Assembly (NCBI GenBank): GCA_038231575.1
Contig: JBBRLB010000008.1
Location: 1-64,000 of the forward strand
Direction: 5' to 3'
From: CAITWF01 sp038231575
Lineage (GTDB): Bacteria; Verrucomicrobiota; Verrucomicrobiia; Opitutales; Opitutaceae
DNA: 64,000 nt
Each line of letters opens with the position of its first letter. Position 1 is the stretch's first letter. Made by a program: the position numbers and the translations under genes. The notes beneath the pieces were generated by a model. That model saw only the letters and a program-made list of their open reading frames with translations, was not told the DNA's origin and did no database searches. This document shows positions 7,989-18,400 of the stretch, in pieces.

Positions 7989-9973
7989 GGCTGCGGCAGC
8001 ACGCGGATTTCGATGCCCGAGGCTGCGGCCGGCGAGCGAAACACTTGCTGTGTGGCTTTCCTGAAGTCCTCGGGTTTCGCGTTGGGGATGTCGGTGAACG
8101 TCTGCGGATTCCGATCCACGAGCGGGAACCACGAACTTTGCACCTGGACCATAATGCGGTGACCACGGCGGAACGTGTGGTGAATGTCGGGCATCTCGAA
8201 GGAGATTTTTTCCATTTTACCGGGCACCATCGCCTCGGGTTTCTCCCAACTCTTGCGGAATTTCGCGCGGAACGGTTCGGCGCGGAGCAGTTGCTGGTAG
8301 CCGCCCATCCGGATCGGCGGCGCGCCGATCACGCGTTTGCCCGCGGCGTCGGTCGCGGCCGGCAGATCAGGGTAGTCCAGCGGGTAGACGTCGATCAGCT
8401 TCACGACGAAGTCCGAATCGGTGCCGCTCGTCGCCACGAAAAGTTTCGGCGCGATCGGGCCGGCAATCGTGACGCTGTCCTCGAGCGGCTCGGTCTGGAA
8501 CACGAGGACGTCGCTGCGCTGCGTCGCGTAGCGTTGATCATCGATCATGTAGCGCTGCGGGACGGTGTCGGTGATGTAGCCGGTGAACGGCACGGGATGC
8601 GCGGGATCACTTATATACTCGTCGACGCCGGTGTCAGCGGCGGGCGCGGTGAAACTGAGTTTGCCGCTGGCGCCGAAGTAGAGCGTCTGCGGTTTCGCGG
8701 CAGCGGGCGGCCACTGCTCGTTGGTGCGCCAGACATTGGTGCCGGTCTCGAACGTCGTCGCGTTGGCGAGGCCCTTGCCTTTGCCCTTCAGGTGGAATTC
8801 GAAAAACGGAAACTGGATGTTCTTCCGGAAATACTCGGAGGTCTTCGCGTTGAACGGAATGTCGCCGAGTCTGTCGCCGTCGCCGCGCGCCCAGCCGCCG
8901 TGCACCCACGGGCCAAGGGCGATCTGGTTCACGGCGCCGGGATTCCGTTTGCCGATGGAGTTGAACGTGCGAAAGGGGCCTGCGAGATCTTCGGCGTCAT
9001 ACCAGCCGCCGACGGTGAGGACGGCGCAGGTGACTTTGTTCAAGTGCTGCGAGATGTCGCGCGCCTTCCAGTAGTCGTCGTAGGTCGTATGCTTGAGTTG
9101 ATCGACGAAGAGCCAGTTGGAGCCCTTGAGATATTTGGTGTCGAGGTTCATGGTCGACCCGACGTTGAGGAAAAACTCGTAGCCGTTGGGCGTGCCCATG
9201 TCGAAGGGCACGGTGACTTTGGCGGGGAGCCAGGGTTCGGGGTTGGGTTTGAAATTCGAATAAAACCCGAAGTTCGCCGCGATCTTGAAGGCGCCGTTGT
9301 GGTAAGCGTCGTCGCCCTTGAAGAGATCGGTCATGGGCGCTTGCGGCGAGGCGGCTTTCAAAGCCGGATGCGAGTCGATGATGCTGGAGGACGTGTAGAA
9401 GCCGGGGTAGGAGATGCCCCAGATGCCCACCTTGCCGTTGTTGTTCGTCACATGCTTCAGGAGAAACTCGATCGTGTCGTAGGTGTCGCTCGCGTCGTCG
9501 ACGTCCTGCGGGGATTTTTTCGCGTCGATGTGCGGCGTCATCTCCTGAAAAGCGCCCTCGCTCTGGTAGCGGCCGCGCACGTCCTGATAAGCGAAGATGT
9601 AGCCGGCTTTTTCGAATTCATCCGACGGCCCGAGATTCTTTTTATATTGGTCCTCGCCGTAGGGCCCGACGCTGTAAGGCGTGCGGTCCATCATGATGGG
9701 CGCGGGGGTCGTGGAATCCTTCGGGACGTAGATGGACGTGAAGAGTTTTTTCCCGTCGCGCATCGGGATGCGATACTCGTATTTCGTGTAGTGCGCCTTG
9801 ACGTAGTCCTCCGTCGAAGCGGCGGGCGTCGCGGCAGGCGGAGGAGTGGCGGGCTGGCCGAAGGCGGTGACGGCAAACGCGGCGAGCAAACCAAGCCGGC
9901 GCGCGGGGAAGAGGCAGGAGCGGAGGTTCACAGTTGAAAGCAGACGAAACAGGGAACGCGGTGAGTTCGCCAC
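7985..9973 (-). CDS. CocE/NonD family (X-Pro dipeptidyl-peptidase-like) hydrolase
   Basis: This 662-residue exported hydrolase belongs to the peptidase S15 / cocaine esterase group. It has an N-terminal signal (RRLGLLAAFAVTAFG), the family start pattern YRIPMRDGKKLFTSIYVPKD, the nucleophile motif GISYPGF near residue 185, and a long C-terminal jelly-roll domain (the part with QVQSSWFPLVDRNPQ near the end). It likely cleaves esters, amides or acyl-peptides outside the cytoplasm. The start used is a GTG at 9973; a second GTG at 9931 would also leave a full signal peptide. It is the first gene of a two-gene unit with the histidine phosphatase, which starts inside its stop codon. Confidence 0.9.
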   Translation of the reverse strand: MANSPRSLFRLLSTVNLRSCLFPARRLGLLAAFAVTAFGQPATPPPAATPAASTEDYVKAHYTKYEYRIPMRDGKKLFTSIYVPKDSTTPAPIMMDRTPYSVGPYGEDQYKKNLGPSDEFEKAGYIFAYQDVRGRYQSEGAFQEMTPHIDAKKSPQDVDDASDTYDTIEFLLKHVTNNNGKVGIWGISYPGFYTSSSIIDSHPALKAASPQAPMTDLFKGDDAYHNGAFKIAANFGFYSNFKPNPEPWLPAKVTVPFDMGTPNGYEFFLNVGSTMNLDTKYLKGSNWLFVDQLKHTTYDDYWKARDISQHLNKVTCAVLTVGGWYDAEDLAGPFRTFNSIGKRNPGAVNQIALGPWVHGGWARGDGDRLGDIPFNAKTSEYFRKNIQFPFFEFHLKGKGKGLANATTFETGTNVWRTNEQWPPAAAKPQTLYFGASGKLSFTAPAADTGVDEYISDPAHPVPFTGYITDTVPQRYMIDDQRYATQRSDVLVFQTEPLEDSVTIAGPIAPKLFVATSGTDSDFVVKLIDVYPLDYPDLPAATDAAGKRVIGAPPIRMGGYQQLLRAEPFRAKFRKSWEKPEAMVPGKMEKISFEMPDIHHTFRRGHRIMVQVQSSWFPLVDRNPQTFTDIPNAKPEDFRKATQQVFRSPAAASGIEIRVLPQP

Positions 9974-10071
9974 TGCGTCCCGCCGGAGTCAGCAACTTTT
10001 GCGCCCGCGTCGGGGAAATTTGCTCGTGCGCTTTGGGCCGGTGGCTCGCACGCTCCGCCGCCGCTACGATC

Positions 10072-12468
10072 ATGCCGACCACGCCTCCCCGAGCTTCCGC
10101 GCCGATTTCGATTTCGCGCCGCCTCGAGCCCTGGCTGATCGCCGCGGCGCTGGCCGCGGTCGGGTGGTTTTATTATGGGACGGTGGCGTCGGTGGGCGGG
10201 TTCGGGCCCGCAGGCGAGGAGGACTACTACAACCTCCTCGTGCGCGGCTATCGCAACGGCCATCTCTACCTCGATCGCGCGCCGGCGCCCGAGATGCTGA
10301 CGCTCGCCGATCCTTACGACCCGGTGCAGAACGCGCCGTATCGGCTTCCCGACGCGACTTATTTCCGAGGGCACTACTATCTCTACTTCGGCGCGGCGCC
10401 GGCGCTGCTGCTGATGTGGCCGGCCGCGGCACTCGCGGGGAAGGACATGCCGACGAGCGCGGCGGTGTTTTGTTTCTGTGTCCTCGGATTTTTCGCTGCG
10501 AGCGCGCTGTGGCTGGCGATTCGCCGGCGATATTTTCCGGCGAGCGCGGCGTGGACAGCAGTCGCGGGAATTTTGGTGCTGGGCCTCGCCACCCATGTGC
10601 TCGCACTCGCGCGGCGTCCGACAATCTACGAACTACCGATCGCGGCGGGCTACGCTTTCACCATGCTCGCTCTCGGCGCCGTTTACCGCGCAATGCATGG
10701 GCGGCGGCCGGTGCTGGCGCTGGGGGCGGCGGGACTTTGTCTCGGGCTGGCCGCGGCGTCGCGGCCACCGGCGTTGCTCGGTGCGGCGCTGTTGTTGCCG
10801 CTGCTCTGGTGGGCTTGGCGGGAAAAGTAAATCTGGCTATGGCGCGGCTCACTGGCGGCGTGCGCGGCGCTGGGCGGTTGTTGCGCGGCGCTGCTCTGGT
10901 ATAACCACGCGCGCTTCGGCCGCGCGCTGGAATTCGGCCAGAATTACCAACTCACGTCCGCGCGCGAGTTGAGCAACCGACACTTCGGGCTCGACTACAT
11001 CAGGCACAATTTTGGCGTGTATTATTTTTGTCCGGTGAAGTGGTCATGGGAGTTTCCATTTGTCTCGGCCACCATGCCGCACTCGACCATCGCTGATCAC
11101 GCGGGCACCGAGGAGATGGCGGGGCTGTTGGTCACTCTGCCTTTTTTGTGGCTGGCGCTCGCCGTGCCACTGACCTGGCGCGATCGCGCGGAGAGGGAAA
11201 GCCGCCAGGTGCGGACGATGTTCGGCGCCGTCGGGGGACTTTACGCCGGCGTCGGGATTTTCCTGCTGGCGTTTTTCTCGACGACGGAACGCTACCTGGC
11301 GGAATTCGCCCCGGCGCTGGGCCTACTCGCCGCCGGTGGCTGGCTCGGGCTCGAGCGACGCGTCGCGCATCGTCGCGGACGGTGGCTCGTGAACGTCGCG
11401 GTGGTGGTCCTCGTCACGGTGACGATCACGATGGCCGCGCTGATGAGCTTCGACTATCACGGGCGCAGCCTGAGTCGCGACGATCCGAAGACATGGGCGC
11501 GACTCGAGACGACGGCGCATGCGGCGCTTTCGTGGGTGGGATTTTGGCTGGGGCAATTCGACGGTCCGATCATATTGAAGGTGCGGTTCGTGGCGCGACC
11601 TGCCGGCACTGTAGAAACGTTCTGGCGCGCGACGGATGCGCGCGCGGACGAGCGCGTGGTGGTCGAGCATGTGGGGGAGCGCGAAATCCGCTTCGGTTAT
11701 GCGCGCGGCACGGCGCCGGTGAAATGGGGCCGGCGGCTCACGTGGGAGCCGGGTCACACGCATACGATCGAACTGCAACTGCCGTCACTTTACGCGGCGC
11801 CGCACGGCGTCATGCGCGCGGTGCGATTCGGCGAGGAGTATCGCGAACGCTCGTGTGCCGCGCTGTGGTTCAGCGGCGGGCAGGCATTGGGTGAGTGGGT
11901 GGCGCCGCTGCCGACGGATTTCGCCGCCGGGGGCGCGCCGGGGGCCGACTTTTCCGGTGAAGCGCGGACCAGCGGATCGCGTTTGGCTCGCGACGACACC
12001 GTCTCCACCGTCACCACGGCCACCGGCACGAGCGGCGGCACGCTGCGCCTGCGCGTCGTGTTCGCGGCCCCGCTCGCCGCGCAAGGTGAACCGCTGTTCG
12101 CGGCCGGCGCGCTGTATGGATCAGACATCGTGTGGGTGCGGCCGTTGGCGGGAGGCGCGGTGCAGTTTGTCTTTGATCATTTCAACACGGCACCGCTGGT
12201 CAGCGCGCCCCTGCGGCTCGCCGGCGGGGATCACACGATCGAAATCACGCTGCCGTCGGGCGTGGCCGGTGAGGCGTTTGGCGGGGCGGCGACGGGCGAG
12301 GTGCGGGTGCAACTCGACGGCGCCGACGTGATCCGCGGACGTAGCGCGTGCTTTGCGTTTGCGCCGGGCGACGAGGCCATCGGGCGAAATCCGTTCGGCA
12401 GCGGCGGCACGCGCACCTTCCGCGGGTGGCTGCTCGAGGCGCAGTGGACGGGTGCGGCGATCCCGTAG
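10072..12468 (+). pseudogene. GT-C-like polytopic membrane protein split by an in-frame stop
   Basis: From the ATG at 10072 the frame runs 252 codons to a TAA at 10828-10830 and then continues in the same frame with clearly homologous-looking protein (IWLWRGSLAAC...WYNHARFGRALEFGQ) to 12468. One base change (for example CAA to TAA) therefore separates it from a protein of about 798 residues. The first 470 or so residues carry about 10 hydrophobic segments, and the remaining third is soluble and beta-rich. The motif YNHARFGRALEFGQNYQ is typical of large unclassified membrane proteins related to GT-C glycosyltransferases. It precedes a GT39 gene in the same direction, so a role in surface polysaccharide or lipid glycosylation is plausible but inferred. 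Confidence 0.7.
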
Positions 12469-12558
12469 AAAGCGTCGCGCGGGCGGCGGCACACGGCGCG
12501 CGAATCCGCGGAAAATTATCCCGTGATTTTTTCGGGCGGCACGCTACGCTGGCGCGAC

Positions 12559-14094
12559 ATGTTGCCTTCTTCGCGCACCCTCGGCGCCGCCGGACAAAAC
12601 CGCTGGCGGGTCTGGGTGGTGGCGGGTGCGCTCGTGGTGTTGGGTTTCGCCCTCCGCGCCGCTTATTATCACAAAGGCTACGGCCATCCCGACGAGGCGA
12701 TCACCGTCGAGGTGGTGCGGCACATGCGGCTCACCGGCGACTGGGATACAAACTGGAGCAAGGCGAACCTCACGCCCGACCTGCGCTACGACCAATACAA
12801 TTTCTCGTCCCATCTTTACGCCACGTTTTTTTTCTACCGGGCGGTGAAAGTGCTGCCCGGCACCGCGGCGTGGCGCGATCCCGAGGAGGGGTTTTGGGTT
12901 TACCGCTTCTTCTCGGTCCTGCTCGCAACGGTCGCGGTCTGGCAGACGTGGGTGATCGCGCGCGGCGTCGGCGGCACTTCGACCGCAATTCTCGCCACGG
13001 TGTTCGCGGCGGTGGCGCCGCTGCTCGTGCAGGACGCCCACTATTCGAGACCCGAGGCTTTTGTCACGGCGCTGACGCTGCTCGTGGTCTGGTGGTGCTG
13101 GCCACGGGAAAGATTCCGTTCCGCCGCGGTTGTCGGCAGCGCGTTCGTGATGGGTCTGTTGGTCGCGTGCAAGATCTCGATGCTGCTCCTGGCCTGGCTG
13201 CCGCTCGTGCCGCTCGCGGGGGCGTGGCGCAGCGCGCCGCGACGCTGGCGGACGCTCGCCGCGCTGCCGCTCGCGTTGGGCGCCGGTTTTGCCGTCGGTG
13301 CGCCTGGAGCGGTCGCGCACCCCGTGCAGTTTATCCACGGGGCGCAGCAATTGATGGCGCAATATGCCGGAGCGCATCCGCCGCATGGGCATCACAGTGG
13401 TGCGCCGGTGGGTGACCTGCTTCTGCGCTACTTCGTCGCGACGCTCGGCGCGCCGATGTTGGTGGCCGGCGCACTTGGCGCGGTGACTCTCCTCCGACAG
13501 CGACGACGGGCGGAGTTCGCGCTGCTGGCCGGACCGGTGATTCTGTTTATGGGTTACTTCGCGACTCGCGGGACTTTTTTCGAACGCAACGTGAGTCACG
13601 TGCTGCCGCTGCTGTTGATCCTCGCGGCCCTTGGCGTGGTCGAAACGGCGCGGTGGTGTGAGAAATGGAATCGAATCCCCGCGCCGGTTTGGTTGAGCGG
13701 GCTCGCGCTGCTCCTGGTCATCCGCTCTCTGGCGGTTACGGGTCCGCTCCTTTGGGTGGAATTTTCCGGACGGGGCGTGACGCTGCACGATAACTTCGAA
13801 CGGGACTTACGCGCGCGTCATCCCGGCGCGCAATGGCAGGAAGCCGTGCTGCTCAGCGGCGATCCGTTCGTTGAACTCAGCGAGCGACTGCGTTCACGCC
13901 GCGGCCCGGTGCTGCTGCGCGTAAGCGACTACGCGGATGAGTGGACCGCGCTGCATCTCGGGTTGCTCGCCGCACGATTCGTCACGGAGCCGGTGGCGGA
14001 TTATCCCGGCACGTTTCCCGGCATGCCCCCCTGCACGCTCCTGACTTATCACAGTTCGCGCGACCGGTATTATCTGGTGACGGGGCAACGCTGA
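12559..14094 (+). CDS. Glycosyltransferase family 39 (ArnT/PMT-like) membrane protein
   Basis: This 511-residue protein has about 10-12 membrane segments and the early acidic motif GYGHPDEAIT near residue 40. In GT39 and related GT-C enzymes that motif holds the catalytic acidic residue in the first periplasmic loop. Such enzymes transfer sugars from polyprenyl-phosphate donors to lipids or proteins at the outer face of the inner membrane. The ATG at 12559 is preferred over a GTG at 12523 because it starts just before the first helix. It follows the interrupted GT-C-like gene by 90 bp and may have been co-transcribed with it. The acceptor is unknown. Confidence 0.75.
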   Translation: MLPSSRTLGAAGQNRWRVWVVAGALVVLGFALRAAYYHKGYGHPDEAITVEVVRHMRLTGDWDTNWSKANLTPDLRYDQYNFSSHLYATFFFYRAVKVLPGTAAWRDPEEGFWVYRFFSVLLATVAVWQTWVIARGVGGTSTAILATVFAAVAPLLVQDAHYSRPEAFVTALTLLVVWWCWPRERFRSAAVVGSAFVMGLLVACKISMLLLAWLPLVPLAGAWRSAPRRWRTLAALPLALGAGFAVGAPGAVAHPVQFIHGAQQLMAQYAGAHPPHGHHSGAPVGDLLLRYFVATLGAPMLVAGALGAVTLLRQRRRAEFALLAGPVILFMGYFATRGTFFERNVSHVLPLLLILAALGVVETARWCEKWNRIPAPVWLSGLALLLVIRSLAVTGPLLWVEFSGRGVTLHDNFERDLRARHPGAQWQEAVLLSGDPFVELSERLRSRRGPVLLRVSDYADEWTALHLGLLAARFVTEPVADYPGTFPGMPPCTLLTYHSSRDRYYLVTGQR

Positions 14095-14119
14095 AGCAGC
14101 GATCGCCTGCGGCGCGGCG

Positions 14120-15295
14120 TTATTTTCTGGCGAGGGCGTCGACGACCGCTTGCTGAAAATCTCTCCGCACTGCGGTGTCGTCGCCGTTGCGGTAGCCCGG
14201 CGTGCCGAACTTGTCCCGCTGGATCATCAGCACGTAGGCGACCCCCTTCACCGGATCGATCCACGCTTGCGTGCCGTAGGCACCGCCATGGCCGTAGGTG
14301 CCGGGGGAGAACATCCCGGTCACGCCCTGCGGTTCCGTCATGACGCCCACCGCGAGCCCCCACTTGCTGCCGGGCACGAAGCCGGCCGTCAGGTTGCCGG
14401 TGCGCACCGCGCTGAGCAGCTTGACGGTCTCGGGTTTGAGGAGGCGTTTGCCGTCGAGCTCACCGCCGTTGAGGAGCATTTGGCAGAACCGCGCGTAGTC
14501 GCCCGCGCTGCAATAGAGCCCCGAACTAGGCAGCGCCGGCCGATCGCGCGATGCGAGGTCGGCGCGCTTCGGCACGGGCTGGAGGTCGGCCGTGTCCTTG
14601 ATCTTGGCGTAGAGCGTCGCGATGCGTTCCGCCATTTTTTCGTCCGGATAAAACCGCGCGCTGTTCATCTTCAGCGGCTCGAAGAGCTGGCTCGAAAGGA
14701 ACTGGCTGTAGTCCATGCCGCTCACGACCTCGATGATGCGGCCGGTGGCGTTGATGCCGGACTGCGTGTATTTCCAGCGCCCGCCCGGCTCGAACTGCAT
14801 CGGGCTCGCGAGCGCCTGCCGCACGAGGTCGGCAAGGCTACGCGCGCGATCGGTGGCGCTGCCAGCCTCGCCCACGCCCTCACCGAGGCCGGAGGTGTGG
14901 GTGAGGAGCTGCGCGATCGTAAGGTTGGCAGGTTTGCCGGAGGGTGTCCTGAGCGCGGCGAATTCCGGAAGATATTTTTCAACGGGATCGTCGACGTTCA
15001 GCTTACCCGCGTCCTGGAGCATCAATACACCGACCGCAGTAATCGGCTTGGTCATCGACTTGATCCAGAAAATCGAGTCGGGCGTCATTGGCTTCTGGGT
15101 GGCGATGTCCGCAAAGCCGATCGCCTCGCGGTCGAGGGTTTGGTCCTTCGTGACGACCAGCGTAACCGCGCCGGAAATTTCGTGCGCATCGATGGCACGC
15201 TGGATGGCGGCGGCGACGCCCGGGAGTTTCGGGTCGGCGGCGAGCGTGACCACCGGGAGCGTCGCGAGGGCCAGGAGCGAACGAAGGGGATTCAT
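14120..15295 (-). CDS. Serine hydrolase, beta-lactamase class C / EstB family
   Basis: This 391-residue protein has a signal peptide (MNPLRSLLALATLPVVTLAA). The active-site motif is S80-M-T-K83, a Tyr-containing motif (Y176-T-Q-S) fits the second conserved box, and YGHGGAYG near the C terminus supplies the third (HGG in place of KTG). These are the marks of class C beta-lactamase-like esterases and DD-peptidases. The HGG form is more usual in esterases than in true beta-lactamases. It is probably periplasmic with an unknown ester or peptide substrate. It is divergent from smc across 161 bp. Confidence 0.9.
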   Translation of the reverse strand: MNPLRSLLALATLPVVTLAADPKLPGVAAAIQRAIDAHEISGAVTLVVTKDQTLDREAIGFADIATQKPMTPDSIFWIKSMTKPITAVGVLMLQDAGKLNVDDPVEKYLPEFAALRTPSGKPANLTIAQLLTHTSGLGEGVGEAGSATDRARSLADLVRQALASPMQFEPGGRWKYTQSGINATGRIIEVVSGMDYSQFLSSQLFEPLKMNSARFYPDEKMAERIATLYAKIKDTADLQPVPKRADLASRDRPALPSSGLYCSAGDYARFCQMLLNGGELDGKRLLKPETVKLLSAVRTGNLTAGFVPGSKWGLAVGVMTEPQGVTGMFSPGTYGHGGAYGTQAWIDPVKGVAYVLMIQRDKFGTPGYRNGDDTAVRRDFQQAVVDALARK

Positions 15296-15456
15296 GGGGT
15301 CGACCCGGAGCGAAACGCCGGTGCACCCCTAATCGCGAGGAAAAATCTACCGTCAAGCCCGAAGCCGCCCGGCCGCGAATTCCTTGTGAACAAACTTTCC
15401 GGTTTTTCCATTGCCGGAGGCAGGTGCCGCCCTTCAATTGCCCCTTTCAACCCTGC

Positions 15457-18400
15457 ATGTATCTCAAGGCGCTCAAGCTTCATGGCTTCAAAAGTTTCGC
15501 TGACAACACGACCCTCCGCTTCGAGCCGGGCGTGACGGCGGTCGTCGGACCCAACGGTTGCGGCAAGTCCAACATCGCGGACGCCATCCGCTGGGTGCTC
15601 GGCGAACAGAGCGCGAAGGCCCTCCGCGGCGGCAAGATGCAGGACGTTATTTTTGAGGGCGCCGACACGCGCAAGGCGGCGCAAATGTGCGAAGTCGGTT
15701 TGCTCCTCACCGATTGCGAAAAGCAGCTCGGCAGCGAATTCCACGAGATCGAGATCATGCGGCGGGTGCACCGCGACGGCGCGAGCGAGTATTTTTTCAA
15801 CGGCCAGGTCTGCCGCCTGAAGGACATCCAAAAAATGTTCATGGACACCGGTATTGGCCGGACCAGCTACTCCATCATGGCGCAGGGCCAAATCGATCTG
15901 ATCCTGTCGTCGAAGCCGGAAGAGCGGCGTTCGGTCTTTGAAGAGGCCGCGGGCATCACGAAATACAAGTCGGCGCGCCGCGAGGCGATGAACAAGCTCG
16001 CGCTCACCGAACAGAATCTCGCCCGCGTCGCCGACGTCATCGGCGAAGTCTCGCGCCAGATCGGCAGTCTGCGCCGGCAGGCCGCCAAGGCGATGCGCTT
16101 CAAGCGCGTCAACCACCGCCTCCGCCATCTCGCGCTCGCGTGGAGCGGTTATCATCACGCCGAACTCACCGCGCTCCTCGGTGGACTCGAAACGAAAGTC
16201 GCCGCCCTCCGCGCCGACGCCGACGCGCGCCGCGCCAACCTCGAAACGCAGCAGGCCGCGCTCGACGAAAAGAAGTCCCACCGTCACCGCCTGAACCAGC
16301 GCGTGCAGGACGCGCAGCAATCCGTCTTTGATCTGCGCTCGCAAAAGGAAGCCGCGGAAAACGCCGCCAACCTCGCGACGATCAAGCGCACCGGCCTCGA
16401 GGATCGTCTCACGTCGTCGCGCGACAATCTCGGCGAGATCGAGATGCAGTTGAAAGAGGTGTCGGCGCAGGTCGACACCGGTGCGCACGACAAGCAGCTC
16501 CAGCTCGGTCTGCTCGGCAGCAGCGACGCGGTCTTCCAGCAGCGCAACCGCGAGCTCGCGATCGCCGAGGGCGAGTTGAGCAAACTTGAGCAGGAGCTGC
16601 AGCAAGCGAAGTTTCATCTCCTCCAACTCGAGAGCACCGTCGCGCGTTTGCGCACCGACTGCTCCGGCTACGAAGTCGATCAGAAGACCACCGCGCTGCG
16701 GCACACCGCGCTCGCCGAGGAACTCGCCCAGGTTCGCACGCAAGCCGCCGCGACAGAGCAAGTCGCCGCCGAGGTCGGCGCCCGCGCCGAGACGGCACTC
16801 ACCGAGAAGGCCCTCGCCCACGAAGCCGCGACGGTCGCGCAGCAGACCATCACCGATCTCACACGCGAATTCCGCGAGTCGCAGCGCAAGCTCTCCGAAA
16901 TCGATCGCACGCTCGCGCAGCGCACGGCGCGACTGCGGCTGCTGCAACAATTGCAGGAGCGCTGGGAAGGCTTCGGCGAAGGCGCCAAGGCGGTCCTCCA
17001 AGGCCGGCTCGACGCCGCGCTCGGCGGCACGAAGCCCGCGCCGATCACCGCCGGTCTCGCCGTGCAACCGGAATTTGGCAAAGCCATCGAGGCGCTGCTC
17101 GGCAACGCCGCCGAGGCGATCAGTGTCGTGGACGCCGCGACCGCCGGAAAAATTCTGGCGCAGCTCGAAACCGAGCAGATCGGTTCGGCGGTGCTGCAGC
17201 TGTCGAATTTCGGCCGGCGGAACGCGAATGACGCGGCGGTGCCCGCCGGGTTGGTGCCGGCGACCAACGCCTTGAATGACACCGCGGCCAATCACCCGGC
17301 GGCGAGCGTCCTCGCGGCGTGCTACATCGCGGATGACCTCGCGGCGTTTCTGGAGTTCTGGCAGGCGAACCCGGGCTTTGAGTTTCTCGCCGTCGCCACG
17401 CGCAAGGGTGACCTCGTCGATCGTCGCGGGCTCGTTTACGGCGGCCATCACAGCGCCAAGAAATCCGCGCACAGTATCGTGCAGCGCGAAATCGATCTCC
17501 GCGAAACCGCGAAGGCACTGGCGGAGGATCAGAGAATTCACGACGAACAGAAGGCGGCGATCGATGTGCTCAGTGCTCGTCTCACTGAGGCCGAGCAGAC
17601 CCTCGATCAGCGCCGGGCGGACATGATGACCGCCACTCAAACGCTCGCGGCCGTCCAGGCGGAGCAGCGCGGGGCGCAGCGCAATCTTGAGGATGTGACC
17701 AATCGCGTGCAGCGGATGGAAGGGGAACTCACCTCGGTCGAGCACGCCCGCAACGAAGCGCACGCGCGCTGGGAAAAGGCGCAGCGGGGCCTCACCGAGG
17801 CCCACACCGCCGCCGAGGCACAGCGTGAAAAAATTTCGAAACTCGAAACCCGCCTCACCGAGATCCGCACGGATCGCGATGTGAAACGCGACTCGCTTGC
17901 GCAGGCGCGCCTCGAACTCGCGGAGCGCCGCCAAAAAGTCGAGGTGCTCGACCGCGGCCTCGGCGAAATGGAAAAACGCCGCCACCAGCTCGGCGAATTG
18001 CTCGTCCAGCGCCAGCACGAGATCGAGGTGTGGACCGAGCAAACCGCCGAACTCGAAAACGAGGCGAAGCAACAGCGCGCCCGCGGGGCCCAGCTCGGCG
18101 AAACGTTTGGCGTCGCGCAGGAACAGGTGGAGAAAGTCCGCGTCGAGCTGGTCAGCGTGGAGCGCGAGATCTCCGGCCTGGAGTCGGCGCAGTCCGCGGT
18201 CCGCGAGGAAGCCGAGACCGCCCACGACGATCTGAGCGCGCACGAGATCAAGCTGGCCGAGAACCGGCAGCGTGCGCAGTTCCTCGCGGAGGAAGTTACG
18301 CGGGAGTTTCAAGCCGAGGTCGGCACGCTCGATTGGAAACAGCTCCTGTGGCGCGCCGATGATGAGCCCGAGGGCGTGAAGCCGCTCGATCTGGACGACG

